Source: Rachicladosporium sp. CCFEE 5018
Taxonomy: Eukaryota > Ascomycota > Dothideomycetes > Cladosporiales > Cladosporiaceae
NCBI GenBank assembly: GCA_002077045.2
Contig: KZ111150.1
Location: 1,177,550 to 1,241,549, forward strand
DNA length: 64,000 nt
Reading direction: 5' to 3'
Shown piece by piece: positions 11,024 through 22,101 of the stretch; position 1 is the stretch's first letter; each line of letters starts with the position of its first letter. Both the position numbers and the translations under genes were made by a program. The notes beneath the pieces were generated by a model. That model was not told where the DNA came from and made no database searches. It saw only the letters and a program-made list of their open reading frames with translations.

Positions 11024-12550
11024 ATGTCGAAACCCAGCGTCGACTCGCCTTCCTCTCCTACCGCCGCCCAGTTCGCCATGACCCGGAACCGGACGAGCAC
11101 CATGTCCAGCACTGTCAGCAGTGTGCGCAGCGCAGCCGGGAGCGTCAGTCCAGTCGCACGTAATGCATTGAACGTCAATCCGCCGCTTGGAGCCTGGGCG
11201 GCTGCTGCAGAGGCCACAAGCAGAGCGCCTACACTCGGTGAGATCAGAAGAGGTTCATTCGCCGAGGAGGGATGGCGGGGAGAGGTGCAGCGAGAGATGC
11301 GGAGGGGAAGTAGTGGAGACAGTGCTGGCAAGAGACGGTCGGTGGTGCGGAGGGTGAGCAGTGGGAACGCAGCGCCAGCTATGGTGCCTGTACGAGAGAG
11401 CGGAGAGTTCAACAGGAATCACGCCGGACTGGAGCCCTTCCCACCGCTAGCAGAGGAGCCGTCAAACCTCAGCAACGCAGTCACACCAGCTCCGATCGCA
11501 GAGAAGAGGGAACTGGCAGAAGTGAAGACCGATATGATCACTACCTCCGCTGAGGACTCCATTTCGCCGACCGAAAGCACCACCCGAAGCGAGAAACCCC
11601 AACCCCACTTAATAGCACAGGATCACGCTCGCCGCTTCTCCTCGGGCTACATCCCGCCGCCAAAGCTCCCCTGGACGACGAGCACGATGATCGGCTTAGC
11701 AGCGTTTTGGAAATGGTTCCTCACGCCGCTCGGCTTTTTAATCACAATATACTGTTTGAACGTTGTAGCGTGGGGCGGCATGTTATTCTTACTGCTCTGT
11801 GGCGCTGCGCCAGAAATGTGCTGGGTGAACGAAGCCCCGAGGGGTTGGTTCAAGGACTGCAATCACCTTCAATCGCCGCGGAGAATATGGCTTGAGATTG
11901 ACAGTCAGATCCTGAACGCTCTTTTCTGCGTTACAGGCTTTGGGCTGATCCCCTGGCGGTTCAGGGACCTGTATTACCTGCTACGATGGAGGCTCTGTTC
12001 CGAGAAGAAGTACGGCACAGAGCAGAAACTCTACGGCCTCCGCACGCTGGCCGGCATCAACCAGAACTGGCTACGATTGCCTGGCTCGGATACCCTGGAC
12101 GAGATGTCAGAGGAGGAGTACACAGTACTCACACACCCAAACGCATCTGCACCTTTCGCCGAAGACCCCCGCGTCCCTCACCCCCTCAAAACAACTCCCC
12201 ATCCGCCCCTGACAGGTATCCGCGCACCACCCACCAAACTCTGGAAGCTCGACTTCTTCATCTGGTGCAACGTCTGGAACACATTCCTGCAAGGCTGCCT
12301 CTGCGGATTCATGTGGGGCTTCGACCGCTATAAGCGCCCGAGCTGGAGCACTGGCTTGTTCATCGCGCTGGCCTCCATTGTGGCTGGCATTGGCGGGTTT
12401 GTGACTTTCCTTGAGGGGAAGGTTGTGAAGAAGGTGGAGGGCGTGCAGCCTAGTGAGGCGGTGTTGAGAGAGATTGAGAAGAAGGAGATTAAGGCGATTG
12501 CGAGGGAGATGGGGCACGAGCATGGGGAAGGCGGGGAGAAAGGAGTGTAG
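11024..12550 (+). CDS. DUF2985-family integral membrane protein
   Basis: An intronless gene of 508 residues. The first 200 residues are Ser/Thr/Pro/Ala-rich and probably disordered and cytosolic. The domain begins with a hydrophobic pair around 232-258 (FLITIYCLNVVAWGGM and LFLLLCGAAPEMCW). The family hallmark WLEIDSQILNALF, CVTGFGLIPWRFRDLYY follows. Further on are FFIWCNVWNTFLQGCLCG and a last membrane segment at about 443-465. This order is typical of the fungal DUF2985 family, whose members are sometimes mislabelled by transferred names; no biochemical role is established. The C-terminus is a charged helix rich in Glu and Lys. The ATG is preceded by CGACC, a normal fungal context. Confidence 0.85.
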   Translation: MSKPSVDSPSSPTAAQFAMTRNRTSTMSSTVSSVRSAAGSVSPVARNALNVNPPLGAWAAAAEATSRAPTLGEIRRGSFAEEGWRGEVQREMRRGSSGDSAGKRRSVVRRVSSGNAAPAMVPVRESGEFNRNHAGLEPFPPLAEEPSNLSNAVTPAPIAEKRELAEVKTDMITTSAEDSISPTESTTRSEKPQPHLIAQDHARRFSSGYIPPPKLPWTTSTMIGLAAFWKWFLTPLGFLITIYCLNVVAWGGMLFLLLCGAAPEMCWVNEAPRGWFKDCNHLQSPRRIWLEIDSQILNALFCVTGFGLIPWRFRDLYYLLRWRLCSEKKYGTEQKLYGLRTLAGINQNWLRLPGSDTLDEMSEEEYTVLTHPNASAPFAEDPRVPHPLKTTPHPPLTGIRAPPTKLWKLDFFIWCNVWNTFLQGCLCGFMWGFDRYKRPSWSTGLFIALASIVAGIGGFVTFLEGKVVKKVEGVQPSEAVLREIEKKEIKAIAREMGHEHGEGGEKGV

Positions 12551-12852
12551 GGGTGGGTAACGGACCATTTTTTGTTTTGATGCAGCGTTGGCGTTGGGTA
12601 GGATACAATGGGAAGTGCACGTGTGCAACGGGTTGCATTGAAGAATTGCTATCGTCACAGTTTCTCAAATTTGGGTATGTTATGAGACAATACAAACTCA
12701 CTGACAATAGGACATGACATGCCACAAAAAACTTGAACTGTCTGCTCTCTTCCTCCACCTCTTACTCTCCAATATGCTCACACTTCCTATGCTCTCATAC
12801 TGCATACCCATACTGTCAAAATCCTCAAGTAAGCCTCTTCGAGAACGCAGCC

Positions 12853-13690
12853 ATGTGCTCAGTCATAGTAATCTACACGCTCGTCCTGGCACATCTGGCC
12901 CTGAACCTCATCACTCCGCAATCTGGTGCCTCTCTCCATGGTATCGATGTTATTTCTGAGCTACTATATCCCGCGCCGATCGTGGAACTGTATACGGAGA
13001 GTGACATTGAGACCGCCGTCAAGCGACCTCTGCCGGAGTGGACTTCTGCACATAGTGAATAAAATCGAAGCTCATCCGTTCCCAATCACTGTCCTGGTGC
13101 TATTTCTGGCCATATGCACGATATCACAGTGGTTTCTCTCCGATCTCTTCTCAAGCGACCTAGGCAACGATATGCCGCGCCGTGAGAGCGCAAACCAGCG
13201 CGACCGGGTCGCGGAGAGCATACCTGCAGCGCCGACCCACAAGCCGTCTGTCTCTCCGACACCTCAAGCTCCGGAAATGGCCTCGGAGCGTGTTGATACA
13301 ACCACAAGCCAGTCGTCTAGTCCTGTGAGATGGCCTGAGATTGAGCCGGACACAGCGCTCTCATGGACACCCTGACCTCCGAAACTGGTCTCGGAGTACG
13401 TCGATACTATCACAAGCCACCCACCAACTCCCTCGAGAGACTCTGAGTCTCACGGCCTAGGCATCGCTCTACCACCAAGTCCACAGCCGTCGCCGCCTCT
13501 CTCCGGAACCCTTGACACCGCTCTAGACACCACTGAGTACCAGCATAGTAGCTCTACCAGCTCAGCAGCAACCAAAGAGAAGAAGACTCGTCGCGGCAAG
13601 CGCGGTAGTCGAGAATCCGATGCCGCAAAAGCGTCAAAGACGGCACGCAACACAAGACGAAAGAAGCAGAGGCTATTGAGGAAGAGTAAA
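12853..13690 (+). pseudogene. Doubtful membrane-anchored Ser/Thr/Pro-rich gene, probably degraded
   Basis: There are two overlapping open stretches. One starts at ATG 12853 with a hydrophobic segment (SVIVIYTLVLAHLALNLI). The other, in the next frame, holds a membrane-like segment (ITVLVLFLAICTISQWFL) and then a Ser/Pro/Thr-rich region. A TGA at 13373-13375 interrupts the second. The same frame remains open beyond it and contains a related sequence: ASERVDTTTSQ before the stop and VSEYVDTITSH after it. It then becomes a very basic tail (KKTRRGKRG and RRKKQR). An unrecognised intron could remove the stop, but I see no clear one. I recognise no family; it may be a decayed gene or two misread exons. 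The tail runs toward the 3' end of the convergent glycogenin gene. Confidence 0.25.
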
Positions 13691-13745
13691 TGGCTCTGTT
13701 CTCTATATACAAAAAGCTGTCATCGCACATGCTCGCTAAGAAAAA

Positions 13746-15922
13746 CTACTCAAGCACGCCCTGCCCGAAATCCCTACTCCCGTGTTCTGTTGGGCTGAGC
13801 ACTGCTTCCCCGCTCTTCGTACCTGGGGTGCTGAAATCGGGCATGGCGAATGTTGGTTTGGAGGCTGGAGGGGGAGGGTGTTCTTCGGTAACGCTGGCTA
13901 ATGTGCTGGCAGAGGGCGTGGCGCTGGGGTGCACATCCGCAGACGTCGACGGCATGGACCTTGCAGAGAGCTTGCGCTGAGGCATCTTGAGATCGGCGGA
14001 AGAGAGCACCGAGTTGCGACGGAGAGTCTCGAGTTGTTCGTCGGGATTCTGTACAAACATTAGCATTGTGTCCTGGTAGCTTCAATCAGCTGTGATGTAC
14101 ACACCCAATCCGCCTGATCCGGTACCCCCTCCGCCGCCGGCAAGTTTCCAGTCTCATCTCTCTCCTCACCCCAAAAGCTATTCCTCGCCCTCGGCGCCGG
14201 CGTAACAGGCAGACTCGGCCTCTCCACGGCGCTAGGGAAATCAGTCAATATCAGACTCTCCCTGCGCTGACGGACCTGCTCCGCCAACACAGCCCCAGGC
14301 TCCGTCTGCGGTTGCGGGCCTTCCTGATACCCCTGCGAGACCTTCGCGCGGTTGAATTGCCGGTCAGACAAGGCGCGGACGTAGGAGTCGATGCCTTGGA
14401 TATCGTCCCATGCATTTTTGGAGGTGGCGCTGAAGTCGTTTGCGGGAGGGGAGGACACGTGGATGATGGGTGTGGTGGGGAGATCGTCAGCTTGAACGGA
14501 GAACTCGTCGGCGTGGGCAAAGGGCGGTGACTCAGAGGGTGGTGGAGAGGGTGGGGCGGACGGAGCGAAGATACGGGTCGGTTTGGGCACTTGGCGTTCT
14601 TCCCAGGGGAAGATCGGAGGTGGTTTGTCCTCTCGTCGTGGGGGTTGGCTGGGGACTTCGTACCACATGTCTTTCGGTGGCTCAGGATACGAGGATGGTG
14701 CGTGGAAGGGCGTTGGATCGTTGTTGAAATCGTAGATTTGGTGAGGGAAGTTCGCTGCTTCGGGTCGAGATGTCGCTGGTGGAGGCGCGCGGGTCGCGTC
14801 CCATTCTGACTGTGGAGCTGAGAAACGTCGGGCTTCGGCCGTCGCTCTCGGTGCGACTAAGCCCTGATCGATGTTCTCTGCTGGCTCGCCTGGCTCAGTG
14901 AATGGCACTTCTGTATTGCTGCTGAGTGATGGCGCTGCAACGCTGTTTGCAGTCGCAGAAGTCTGCTCCCTCTTCCCGGACTCGGTGTACTCGTGCGTTC
15001 CCACACTGATGTGCCGATCATACACCGCCCACCACCGCGACAGCAACTCTTGATACGCACTCGGCGGCGCATTGGCGCTTCTCGCTCCTCTCCAAGGCTT
15101 GTGATCGCCAATGAAATGAATCATGCTGATGTCGTGCTTGTAGAAGCGGTATGCAGGCTCATACTGGTAATTCGCCGACGGTGTACAGTTGTACTTGAAG
15201 CTCAGTCTCTTCCAAGGCTTGTGCTCATAGTACTGATTCAGCAGCCCTTGATCTGCACCATCGAAGCTGTCCCCGGCGCTAGCCAGTGTCTTCAGTGCCC
15301 AATACGTGCCCATGTGTGGAGAGATGACCATAACGCCTGTGTTGAAGGCATCGGGCCAGCCCACGTCTGGCGCTGCTGCGAACTCTTCCCTTGTGTCGAA
15401 GAGCTCTTCGGGAGCTCGGAGAGCGACAACATCCGCGTCGAGGTAGACGATCTTCCTGAACTGCGTCTGCCGCCAGAGGTTGATCTTGGTGAAGGTATAG
15501 AGGAGGTCGCCGCGGTTCATGAGGTAGAGGTTCTTTGGGTTGGGGTTGCCGATGCGGTCGACGGGGATGACATAGTCGTAGAGGTCCTGTAGAGTTTCGC
15601 TGTGTTAGATAAGTATATCTTGCCGGGTTGAGGAGAAGCGACACTTGCCTGTAGCTCATCGATGGTGCTTTGCCGCAGCGTGTCGTGGCATACAAGCGCT
15701 GCGAGCTTCTTCGTCGTGCCACAATCGCGTAGCGAGTTTGCGAGAACGGCGGCGCCTATCGGCAGAGTCAGACCTCGTCCGCCATTTGGGACTGATCGTG
15801 TACGTACCTGGCAGATAGGAATCGGTCATAACCAGCTGCGTAGACGATTAGATCTTGCTGGCGCTGTTCATGGACCGTGAGATCACACTTACCGTACAGT
15901 ACGCATCCTCCCCGACTGCCAT
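13746..15922 (-). CDS. Glycogenin (GT8 self-glucosylating initiator of glycogen), copy A
   Basis: Glycogenin primes glycogen by glucosylating its own Tyr with UDP-glucose. Five exons (15922-15893, 15835-15808, 15755-15649, 15586-14105, 14048-13746) give 649 residues. The N-terminus AYCTLVMTDSYLPGA, the SLRD segment and YVIPVDRIGNPN are classic. The DxD metal site is at 105-107 (VYLDADVV). NTGVMVISP, the GADQGLLNQYY loop and FIGDHKPW follow. SANYQYEPAY contains candidate acceptor Tyr residues. The long tail has the fungal EWDATRAPPP and PEAANFPHQIY motifs near 290-320, plus a Pro/Ser-rich stretch, probably the glycogen-synthase-binding region. Intron 3 begins with GC (CAG|GCAAGT) instead of GT. 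The last intron replaces a premature frame end with NPDEQLETLRRNS. The protein is cytosolic. Confidence 0.92.
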
Positions 15923-16546
15923 CTTGCCCAGATGTTCTGTACTCGTTGCTCCAAACGCGCAGTGTCCAGACGGTCGATCGAGTCGATTCCGCAAGTCTCC
16001 CCGCTATGCAATGCTCGCGATGTCGCTCGAACGCTTGACGACGGAATGATCTGTTAAGCAAATTTCCAGTGGAAGCATTCACCAGTCTCTCAGCATGTGA
16101 CTGTCGTAACAACGCCAACTCTCGCATCATTCGCCAATCGAAGTGGCTGGTTGTCGCAATATTGAAATGCTCCACCCTCTCCGCACTCTGTTGCCAGATG
16201 CAGCTCGAGCAACGATAGCTGTCGCGCACGGACGCCTCACGTGTCACAAACGGCTTCATCATCGGGCATTAGCCCTGCAGATGCCCTGCATGGTCGTGGG
16301 GAAAACCTCGATAGCTAATGGTATAGATACATGTATGTACAGCTGAGTCCATCGACAACTTCCCGTGGAGCATGTCTGTCAGGCGGCCGTCCGAGTCAGC
16401 CATGCATCCCTCGTCTGCTCAAATTTCCTTCCAGCGCCAAAGATCGTGCTGGCGCACTCACGTGGTGTTAGCTGCACCCGAGGCCGTCTATGAGGCTAGC
16501 ATAGCTCTTGCACCCAACCAGCATCGTCAATCTCTTACCTTTGCCA
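15923..16546. other. Intergenic between glycogenin A and F-box A
   Basis: About 620 bp upstream of glycogenin and downstream of the F-box gene. No gene is recognised. It is conserved with 21477-22101 at roughly 90% by eye, without a preserved reading frame. Confidence 0.55.
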
Positions 16547-18529
16547 TCAGTACGCCAGAAACTTCTCCGGCTCCAAGATGTCCGAGCACGGCTCATGATG
16601 CTTGATCATGTGCAATGGCTCCTCCACAGCGACCGCGCGTGTGCAGCCGTATACATCTGTCTGCGACGCCCGAAGATACGCAAAGGTCGCGAAGTGGCCT
16701 GGAGCCTCGTCTTGCGGCATCTCCCAAGCGTCAACGACGACAACTCGGAGGCGTGGGCAGGCGGGTAGAAGTTCGTGGAAGATCTTGTTCGCCAGGGTCG
16801 TGGCAAGGTGTCTGACCTGTGCTTGGAACAGGACTCGGTCTTCGTCGTTCTCAACGAACATATCACCGTTCAAGCATGCAGGGTAGCTGCGCAGCTTCAG
16901 GACTCGGAGATCTGGAAAATGTGAAACGCATTCCTAGGCGATATACATTAGCACGTCGTCAACCAGAGCTATCGAAGTCTCGTACTCACCAGCAAGAGAT
17001 CGATGCCAGATGTCGGGTCTGTCCAATGGCAAGATTCAAGCTCGAAGCCACCCATACAGAGCTGTTTGAGACTGGTGCAGCCGCGAAACAGCTTCTTCAA
17101 GGCAGCGGCCGACCGGTCGACGGCTTTGTTCGCCCGGAACACAAGTCCATCCGGTTCCCCATCTACAATCTCTAAGACATGCAGAGTAGCGGCATGCCGC
17201 TGAAGTGCCGCCCACTCAAAATCGTAATTTGCCTCATCGTGTACACTGCGTGTGATGCGAAAGCGTTGTAAATGACGGACCGACTGCAGGAGCACGCCCG
17301 ACTTGCCGACTTTGTTGCCGTCTGATGCGTCCTTGATGTCGAGAACGTCCAGAGGCAGCTTCAGCTGCGCGAAGCTTTCGCAGAGAGGCACCATATTGTC
17401 ACATTCGCTAAGCTGAAGGGTGTGTAGCTTCCCGCATTCCAGGAGCGTTGGCAGTATAGTACCAGCGATTGTCAAGTCCATCCTGTGTAGTTTGAGCTTG
17501 CGCAGGTGCGGTTTCGGGAGTGCATCTTTGCTGCTATTCGTGTCTTCTGCGCCGAACAGAGTCGTTACGACGTGCTCTCCGACCATCGGCCCATCGTCAT
17601 ATCCAAGATCTAGCCACACAGAGCTCAGTTCGACCGCAAGACTGGTCACACAGGGCGCAGCTTGCAATATGGACCTTGCTTTGCTGCAATTATCCTTGCT
17701 GTGGAGAGTGAGCTGCAGCACTCTGATGTTGCGCAACTCGTCCATGTCTGGCAGCAGATGCAACACAGGACAAGTCTCGGCACGTTGCATCTGGTAGAAC
17801 CTCGAGCCCCGTTGCCGCAGACGAAGCAGATAGTCGAGATCACATTGCATGCGAGCCCCTGGGTTGAATAGGCTGAAAACAGTAAGTCGCGGGACCTGAA
17901 GTTTTGTGGAAACTGTTCCACTCACGCAAACGCTTCTAGAAAGTCCTTTGGCAACGCCGTCAAGATCGAGCTCAAGACGGCAAGCTGAGGTTGATCGAGT
18001 ACTGTGCATTCGAGTGGCAGTCTGCGGACGACTAGGCGGCGTATGTGCTGCAAAGACTGATTGCTGTTGCTGAGCGAGTCTTTGACTGTGTCGGTCAGGC
18101 TCTTGACGTTGAGCTCGACATTGCGGTACAGGTACGGCGCGGTGAGTGCGTGCATCTCCTTCGACACCAAGCATAAACTCCTGCGATCGCGGCATGTCGT
18201 GATCTAGTGATCCATCAGTATATGACGCCGATCAGGCCAACTGCACAGCTCACGTAGTCGAGTATGTCTTTCTGCAGCTCGACTGGTAAAGCTAAAAGGC
18301 GTGGCACCCTCGCAACAGGCGGCGCAGGTGGGAATAGGTGGGACGCCAGCGGAGACTGTTTTTTGGCTGCTGGACGGCGAACAGTCTTTCTCAGATTCGG
18401 CAAAGCGCTGTGATCGGGAGCCGTTGAGCTCTGTCGAGTAGTCGAAGGCATGGCGTACTGCGAGACACCGAGCTTGTAGAGCCGGACTGTTGAAGTCGGA
18501 GGCTCACCCTGCGAGGACTTGTCGTGCAT
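16547..18529 (-). CDS. F-box/LRR-like protein, copy A
   Basis: Probably a substrate receptor of an SCF ubiquitin ligase. Four exons (18529-18254, 18203-17926, 17872-16990, 16933-16547) sum to 607 residues with consistent phases. An N-terminal basic, disordered region of about 75 residues precedes the F-box (LLALPVELQKDILDY, then RRSLCLVSKEMHALTAPYLYR). The rest has leucine-rich spacing such as VLQLTLHSK, LRKLKLHRMDL, LHTLQLSECDN, LPLDVLDIKDA and LEIVDGEPDG, resembling irregular LRRs. The last 45 residues (ASQTDVYGCTRAV, HHEPCSDILEPEKF) are nearly identical to copy B. Start choice is between ATG 18529 and ATG 18451; the second corresponds to the start-like ATG of copy B. It is divergent from the monooxygenase gene. 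Confidence 0.75.
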
Positions 18530-19140
18530 TCACTCGGACTTACATGTGCTCATGCTATTGAAGGGCTTGTGGCTACGCAGCCGTGCCTTTTGTGTTGAGG
18601 CACACAGGCAGACTTGCAGTCAGTCCTGAGGAGGAAGTCGCCATTAGTGCAGTCGCAATGCCCCCGCTTGGCATCGACGCGACCCTGACGCGTCGTATAG
18701 ACGGAGTTCACCCTGACCAGGAACCATCAGACGGACACGCAGAGCCTCCGCTCACATCTGAACGCATGGGTGATGAAGTCGACTCAGGACATTGATATCG
18801 ACAGAAATGTGCGCCGGCCACTATTGGCCGTGTCGTATCGCACCGCATCAATGCCTGCGCCGATCATTGCAGGGTTACTGTACCACTTCAGCTGGCTTGC
18901 GAAGGATTCAGGCCACGAGGCGTGCCGTCTCTCGTCTAATCCGTATCGATTCACATACCACTGTTGACCTGGATCGTAGCACCGTCTGGTCATAAGTATC
19001 GAACATATCGAGGTTGAGATTCTTCTCAACTGGCCACTTCGTGGTACGGCGATCTACATTTTGTGCCATCTCCCTTCACACTATCTTTTTGTCGCTCACT
19101 TCCCTTCGTCGCGCAATTGGTTCAGCCATCTCTATTGACC
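18530..19140. other. Shared promoter of F-box A and monooxygenase A
   Basis: About 610 bp between divergent genes; no coding frame is recognised. The half nearest the monooxygenase is nearly identical to 24330-24699, while the half nearest the F-box is more diverged. Confidence 0.55.
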
Positions 19141-20536
19141 ATGTCGACGAGGGGCTCTGATGGACTCGGCAAATCCATCTGCGTCATTGGTGCTGGCGCA
19201 TTTGGACTAACTGCGGTCAAGAACTTCGTGGAGGAAGGCTTCGAAGTGATTTGTTTCGAGCGGAACAGCTACATCGGAGGACTGTGGCATAGCACACTCG
19301 ACCCCACGCAGACAAGCACGCTCACTGGTACCGTGTCGAATGTGTCGAAGCATCTGGTGCGCATCACTTGACCATATTCCAGCTGAAATGCACAAGCTGA
19401 AAACCTCGAAGGCTGCTTACAGCGACTTTCCACTTCCTGACGGTAGGTCTGCCACCTGGTAGCGTAGCGCTGAATCTGATCGCCGCCAGACTATCCTCTC
19501 TACCCTAGTGCCAAGCAGATCCAGGACTACTTCGAGCTGTATGCTGCGCATTTCGACCTGAATGAGAATATTTACCTCTCAACCAGTGTGACCAAAATCA
19601 CCCGCGATGGTGAGCAACGCAAGTGGATCGTCGCGACGAAGTCTTCCGACGGTCTCTCGGACACGCACGCGTTCGATCGTCTGATCATGGCGAGTGGTTC
19701 ATTATCGAAACCGAGACTTCCGCATATCGACGGTCTCAAAGCTTTCGAAGGCGAGGTCGTGCACTCGCAAAACTTCAAGGATGCGTCGCGGTATGCTGGA
19801 CAGACTGCTCTTGTGGTCGGTGCCGGAGCGACATCGGCTGACAGCATTGGCTACCTTCTCGATGCTGGCGCGGCGAAAGTCTACCTCTCTCATCGTCGCA
19901 AGTTCGTCGTACTACCCAGAATCCTGCGCGGCAAGGCCCTCGACCATAATTTCAACATCAGGCTAGCAATAATTGGTGGCTTCATCGGCAGATTCATGCC
20001 AAAGGTTATGCTCAAGTTGAGGTCGAAAATGATCGAAGGCTGGCAAAATGAAGTTTTCCCTGGATTGAAGGACCATCCTGCTCTCACAGGAGCTCGACTA
20101 TCGGGGAACCCCGAGAACAGTATTCCACTCATCTCCGATCATTTGCCAGACCTCCTACTTTCCGGCAAAGTCGAGTCCGTCCAAGGCATCACTCGCATCA
20201 CGGGTCCTAACAGCGTGCTGCTTACCGACGGTACTACCCTGGACAACATCGATGCAATTCTCTGCTGCACAGGCGCTCACGTCGACTTCTCTGCCCTCCT
20301 CCCACCCTCCGCAGACCCCACGAACCCCTTCCTCGCGCCTGATGGCTTCGCCGCCCTGCCTTCTCACTATCGAGACACAGGCCGCGTCCCGCTCCTCTAC
20401 CGCGGCATCATCTCCCTGCAATATCCTCACAGCCTCGCCTTCCTCGGCCACACCCTCGTCCTCCCCGGCTCAACAAGCGTCAACGACCTCATAAGCATGG
20501 GTCTCGCGCAGCTCTGGGGCGGCAAGTACCCCTTCC
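19141..20536 (+). CDS. Class B flavin monooxygenase (FMO-like), copy A, cut by gap
   Basis: An FAD- and NADPH-dependent monooxygenase of the dimethylaniline/FMO type, substrate unknown. Exons are 19141-19327, 19383-19442 and 19490-20536, and the gap removes the C-terminus. The FAD site is GAGAFG (17-22), the FMO fingerprint reads FEGEVVHSQNF and the NADPH site GAGATS. The 55-nt first intron (ACTG|GTACCG to TTCCAG|CT) is the placement that avoids the TGA at 19369 and gives AEMHKLKTSKAAYSDFP. From about 19830 onward it is almost identical to copy B, whereas 19530-19800 differs at roughly one base in five. The equivalent of the missing end is at 26096-26487. Confidence 0.85.
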
Positions 20537-20636
20537 NNNNNNNNNNNNNNNNNNNNNNNNNNNNNNNNNNNNNNNNNNNNNNNNNNNNNNNNNNNNNNNN
20601 NNNNNNNNNNNNNNNNNNNNNNNNNNNNNNNNNNNN
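20537..20636. other. Assembly gap, 100 N
   Basis: Exactly 100 N, the usual placeholder for unknown length. The left contig ends in monooxygenase A and the right contig begins in glycogenin B. Reading frames drawn across the N run are artefacts. Confidence 0.98.
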
Positions 20637-21476
20637 CTCCTCTCCAAGGCTTGTGATCGCCAATGAAATGAATCATGCTGATGTCGTGCTTGTAGAAGCG
20701 GTATGCAGGCTCATACTGGTAATTCGCCGACGGTGTGCAGTTGTACTTGAAGCTCAGTCTCTTCCAAGGCTTGTGCTCATAGTACTGATTCAGCAGCCCT
20801 TGATCTGCACCATCGAAGCTGTCCCCGGCGCTAGCCAATGTTTTCAGTGCCCAATACGTGCCCATGTGTGGAGAAATGACCATAACGCCTGTGTTGAAGG
20901 CATCGGGCCAGCCCACGTCTGGCGCTGCTGCGAACTCTTCCCTTGTGTCGAAGAGCTCTTCGGGAGCTCGGAGAGCGACAACATCCGCGTCGAGGTAGAC
21001 GATCTTCCTGAACTGCGTCTGCCGCCAGAGGTTGATCTTGGTGAAGGTATAGAGGAGGTCGCCGCGGTTCATGAGGTAGAGGTTCTTTGGGTTGGGGTTG
21101 CCGATGCGGTCGACGGGGATGACATAGTCGTAGAGGTCCTGTAGAGTTTCGCTGTGTTAGATGAGTATCGCTTGCCGGGGTGAGGAGAAGCGACACTTGC
21201 CCGTAGCTCATCGATGGTGCTCTGTCGGAGCGTGTCATGGCATACAAGCGCTGCGAGCTTCTTGGTCGTGCCACAGTCGCGTAGCGAGTTTGCGAGAACA
21301 GCAGCACCTATCGGGAAAGTCAGACCTCGTCCGCCATCTGGGACTGATCATGTACGTACCTGGCAGATAGGAATCGGTCATAACCAGCTGCATAGCCTAT
21401 TAGCTTCTATGCTTGCGCTGTATCTGACATTCTGTGTGAAGCCTACCGTACAGTACGCATCCTCCCCGACTGCCAT
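20637..21476 (-). CDS. Glycogenin, copy B, C-terminal part lost in gap
   Basis: Second copy of the glycogen-priming GT8 enzyme. Exons are 21476-21447, 21387-21360, 21307-21201 and 21138-20637; the Pro/Ser-rich tail and last exon lie in the gap. The visible protein, through GDHKPWRG, is essentially the same as copy A, including VYLDADVV and GADQGLL. Exon lengths of the first three exons are identical to copy A (30, 28, 107). Intron 3 again has a GC donor, here CGG|GCAAGT. Intron 1 differs strongly in sequence and length between copies while the exons do not. It may be the other haplotype of 13746-15922 and not a second gene in the genome. Confidence 0.88.
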
Positions 21477-22101
21477 CTTGCCCAGATGTTGTGTACTCGT
21501 TGCTCCAAACGCGCAGTGTCCAGACGGTCGATCCAATCGATTCCGCAAGTCTCCCCGCTATGCAACGCGCGCGATGTCGCTCGAACGCTTGACGACGAAA
21601 TGATCTGTTCAGCAAATCTCCAGTGGAAGCAATCACCAGTCTCTCAGCATGTTGACTCTCGTAACAACGCCAACTCTCGCAACATTCGCCAACCGAAGTG
21701 GCTGGTTGTCGCAATGTTGAATTGCTCCACCCTCTCCGCACTCTGTTGCCAGATGGAGCTCGAGCGTTGATAGCTGTTGAGCACGGACGCCTCACGTGTC
21801 GCAAACGGCTTCATCATCGGACATTAGCCCTGCAGATGCCCTGCATGCTCGTGGAGAAAACGTTGATAGCTAACAGGATATATACATGTATGTACAGCTG
21901 AGTCCATCGACAACTTGTCGTGGAGCATGTCTGTCAGGCGGCCGTCCGAGTCAGCCATGCATCCCGCATCCTCCCCAAATTCTTTCAAGCGCCAGCGATC
22001 ATGTCGGCGCACTCACGTCGTGTTAGCTGCACCCGGAGCTCTCTACCAGGCTAGCATAGTTCTTCCACCGAACAGGCATCGTCAATGTCATACCTCTGCC
22101 A
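21477..22101. other. Intergenic between glycogenin B and F-box B
   Basis: About 625 bp, colinear with 15923-16546. No gene is recognised. Confidence 0.55.

Larger units (their letters stand above)
15085..20536. repeat. Direct repeat 1, copy A (glycogenin, F-box, monooxygenase)
   Basis: This segment matches 20637-26095 in the same order and orientation at an offset of 5552-5559 bases. It ends exactly at the N-gap, and its partner begins exactly on the other side. Identity is uneven: very high in glycogenin exons and in the monooxygenase 3' half, about nine in ten in the spacers, and much lower in the F-box body. Confidence 0.9.

Noticed and set aside
14993..15592. A 199-codon plus-strand frame, also seen after the gap
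   Set aside because: Antisense shadow of the glycogenin catalytic exon. Its continuation from 19588 through the N run (518 codons) is an artefact of translating N.
15768..16262. A 164-codon minus-strand frame near the glycogenin start
   Set aside because: It reads through introns 1 and 2 of glycogenin; spliced exons give the conserved glycogenin N-terminus in other frames.
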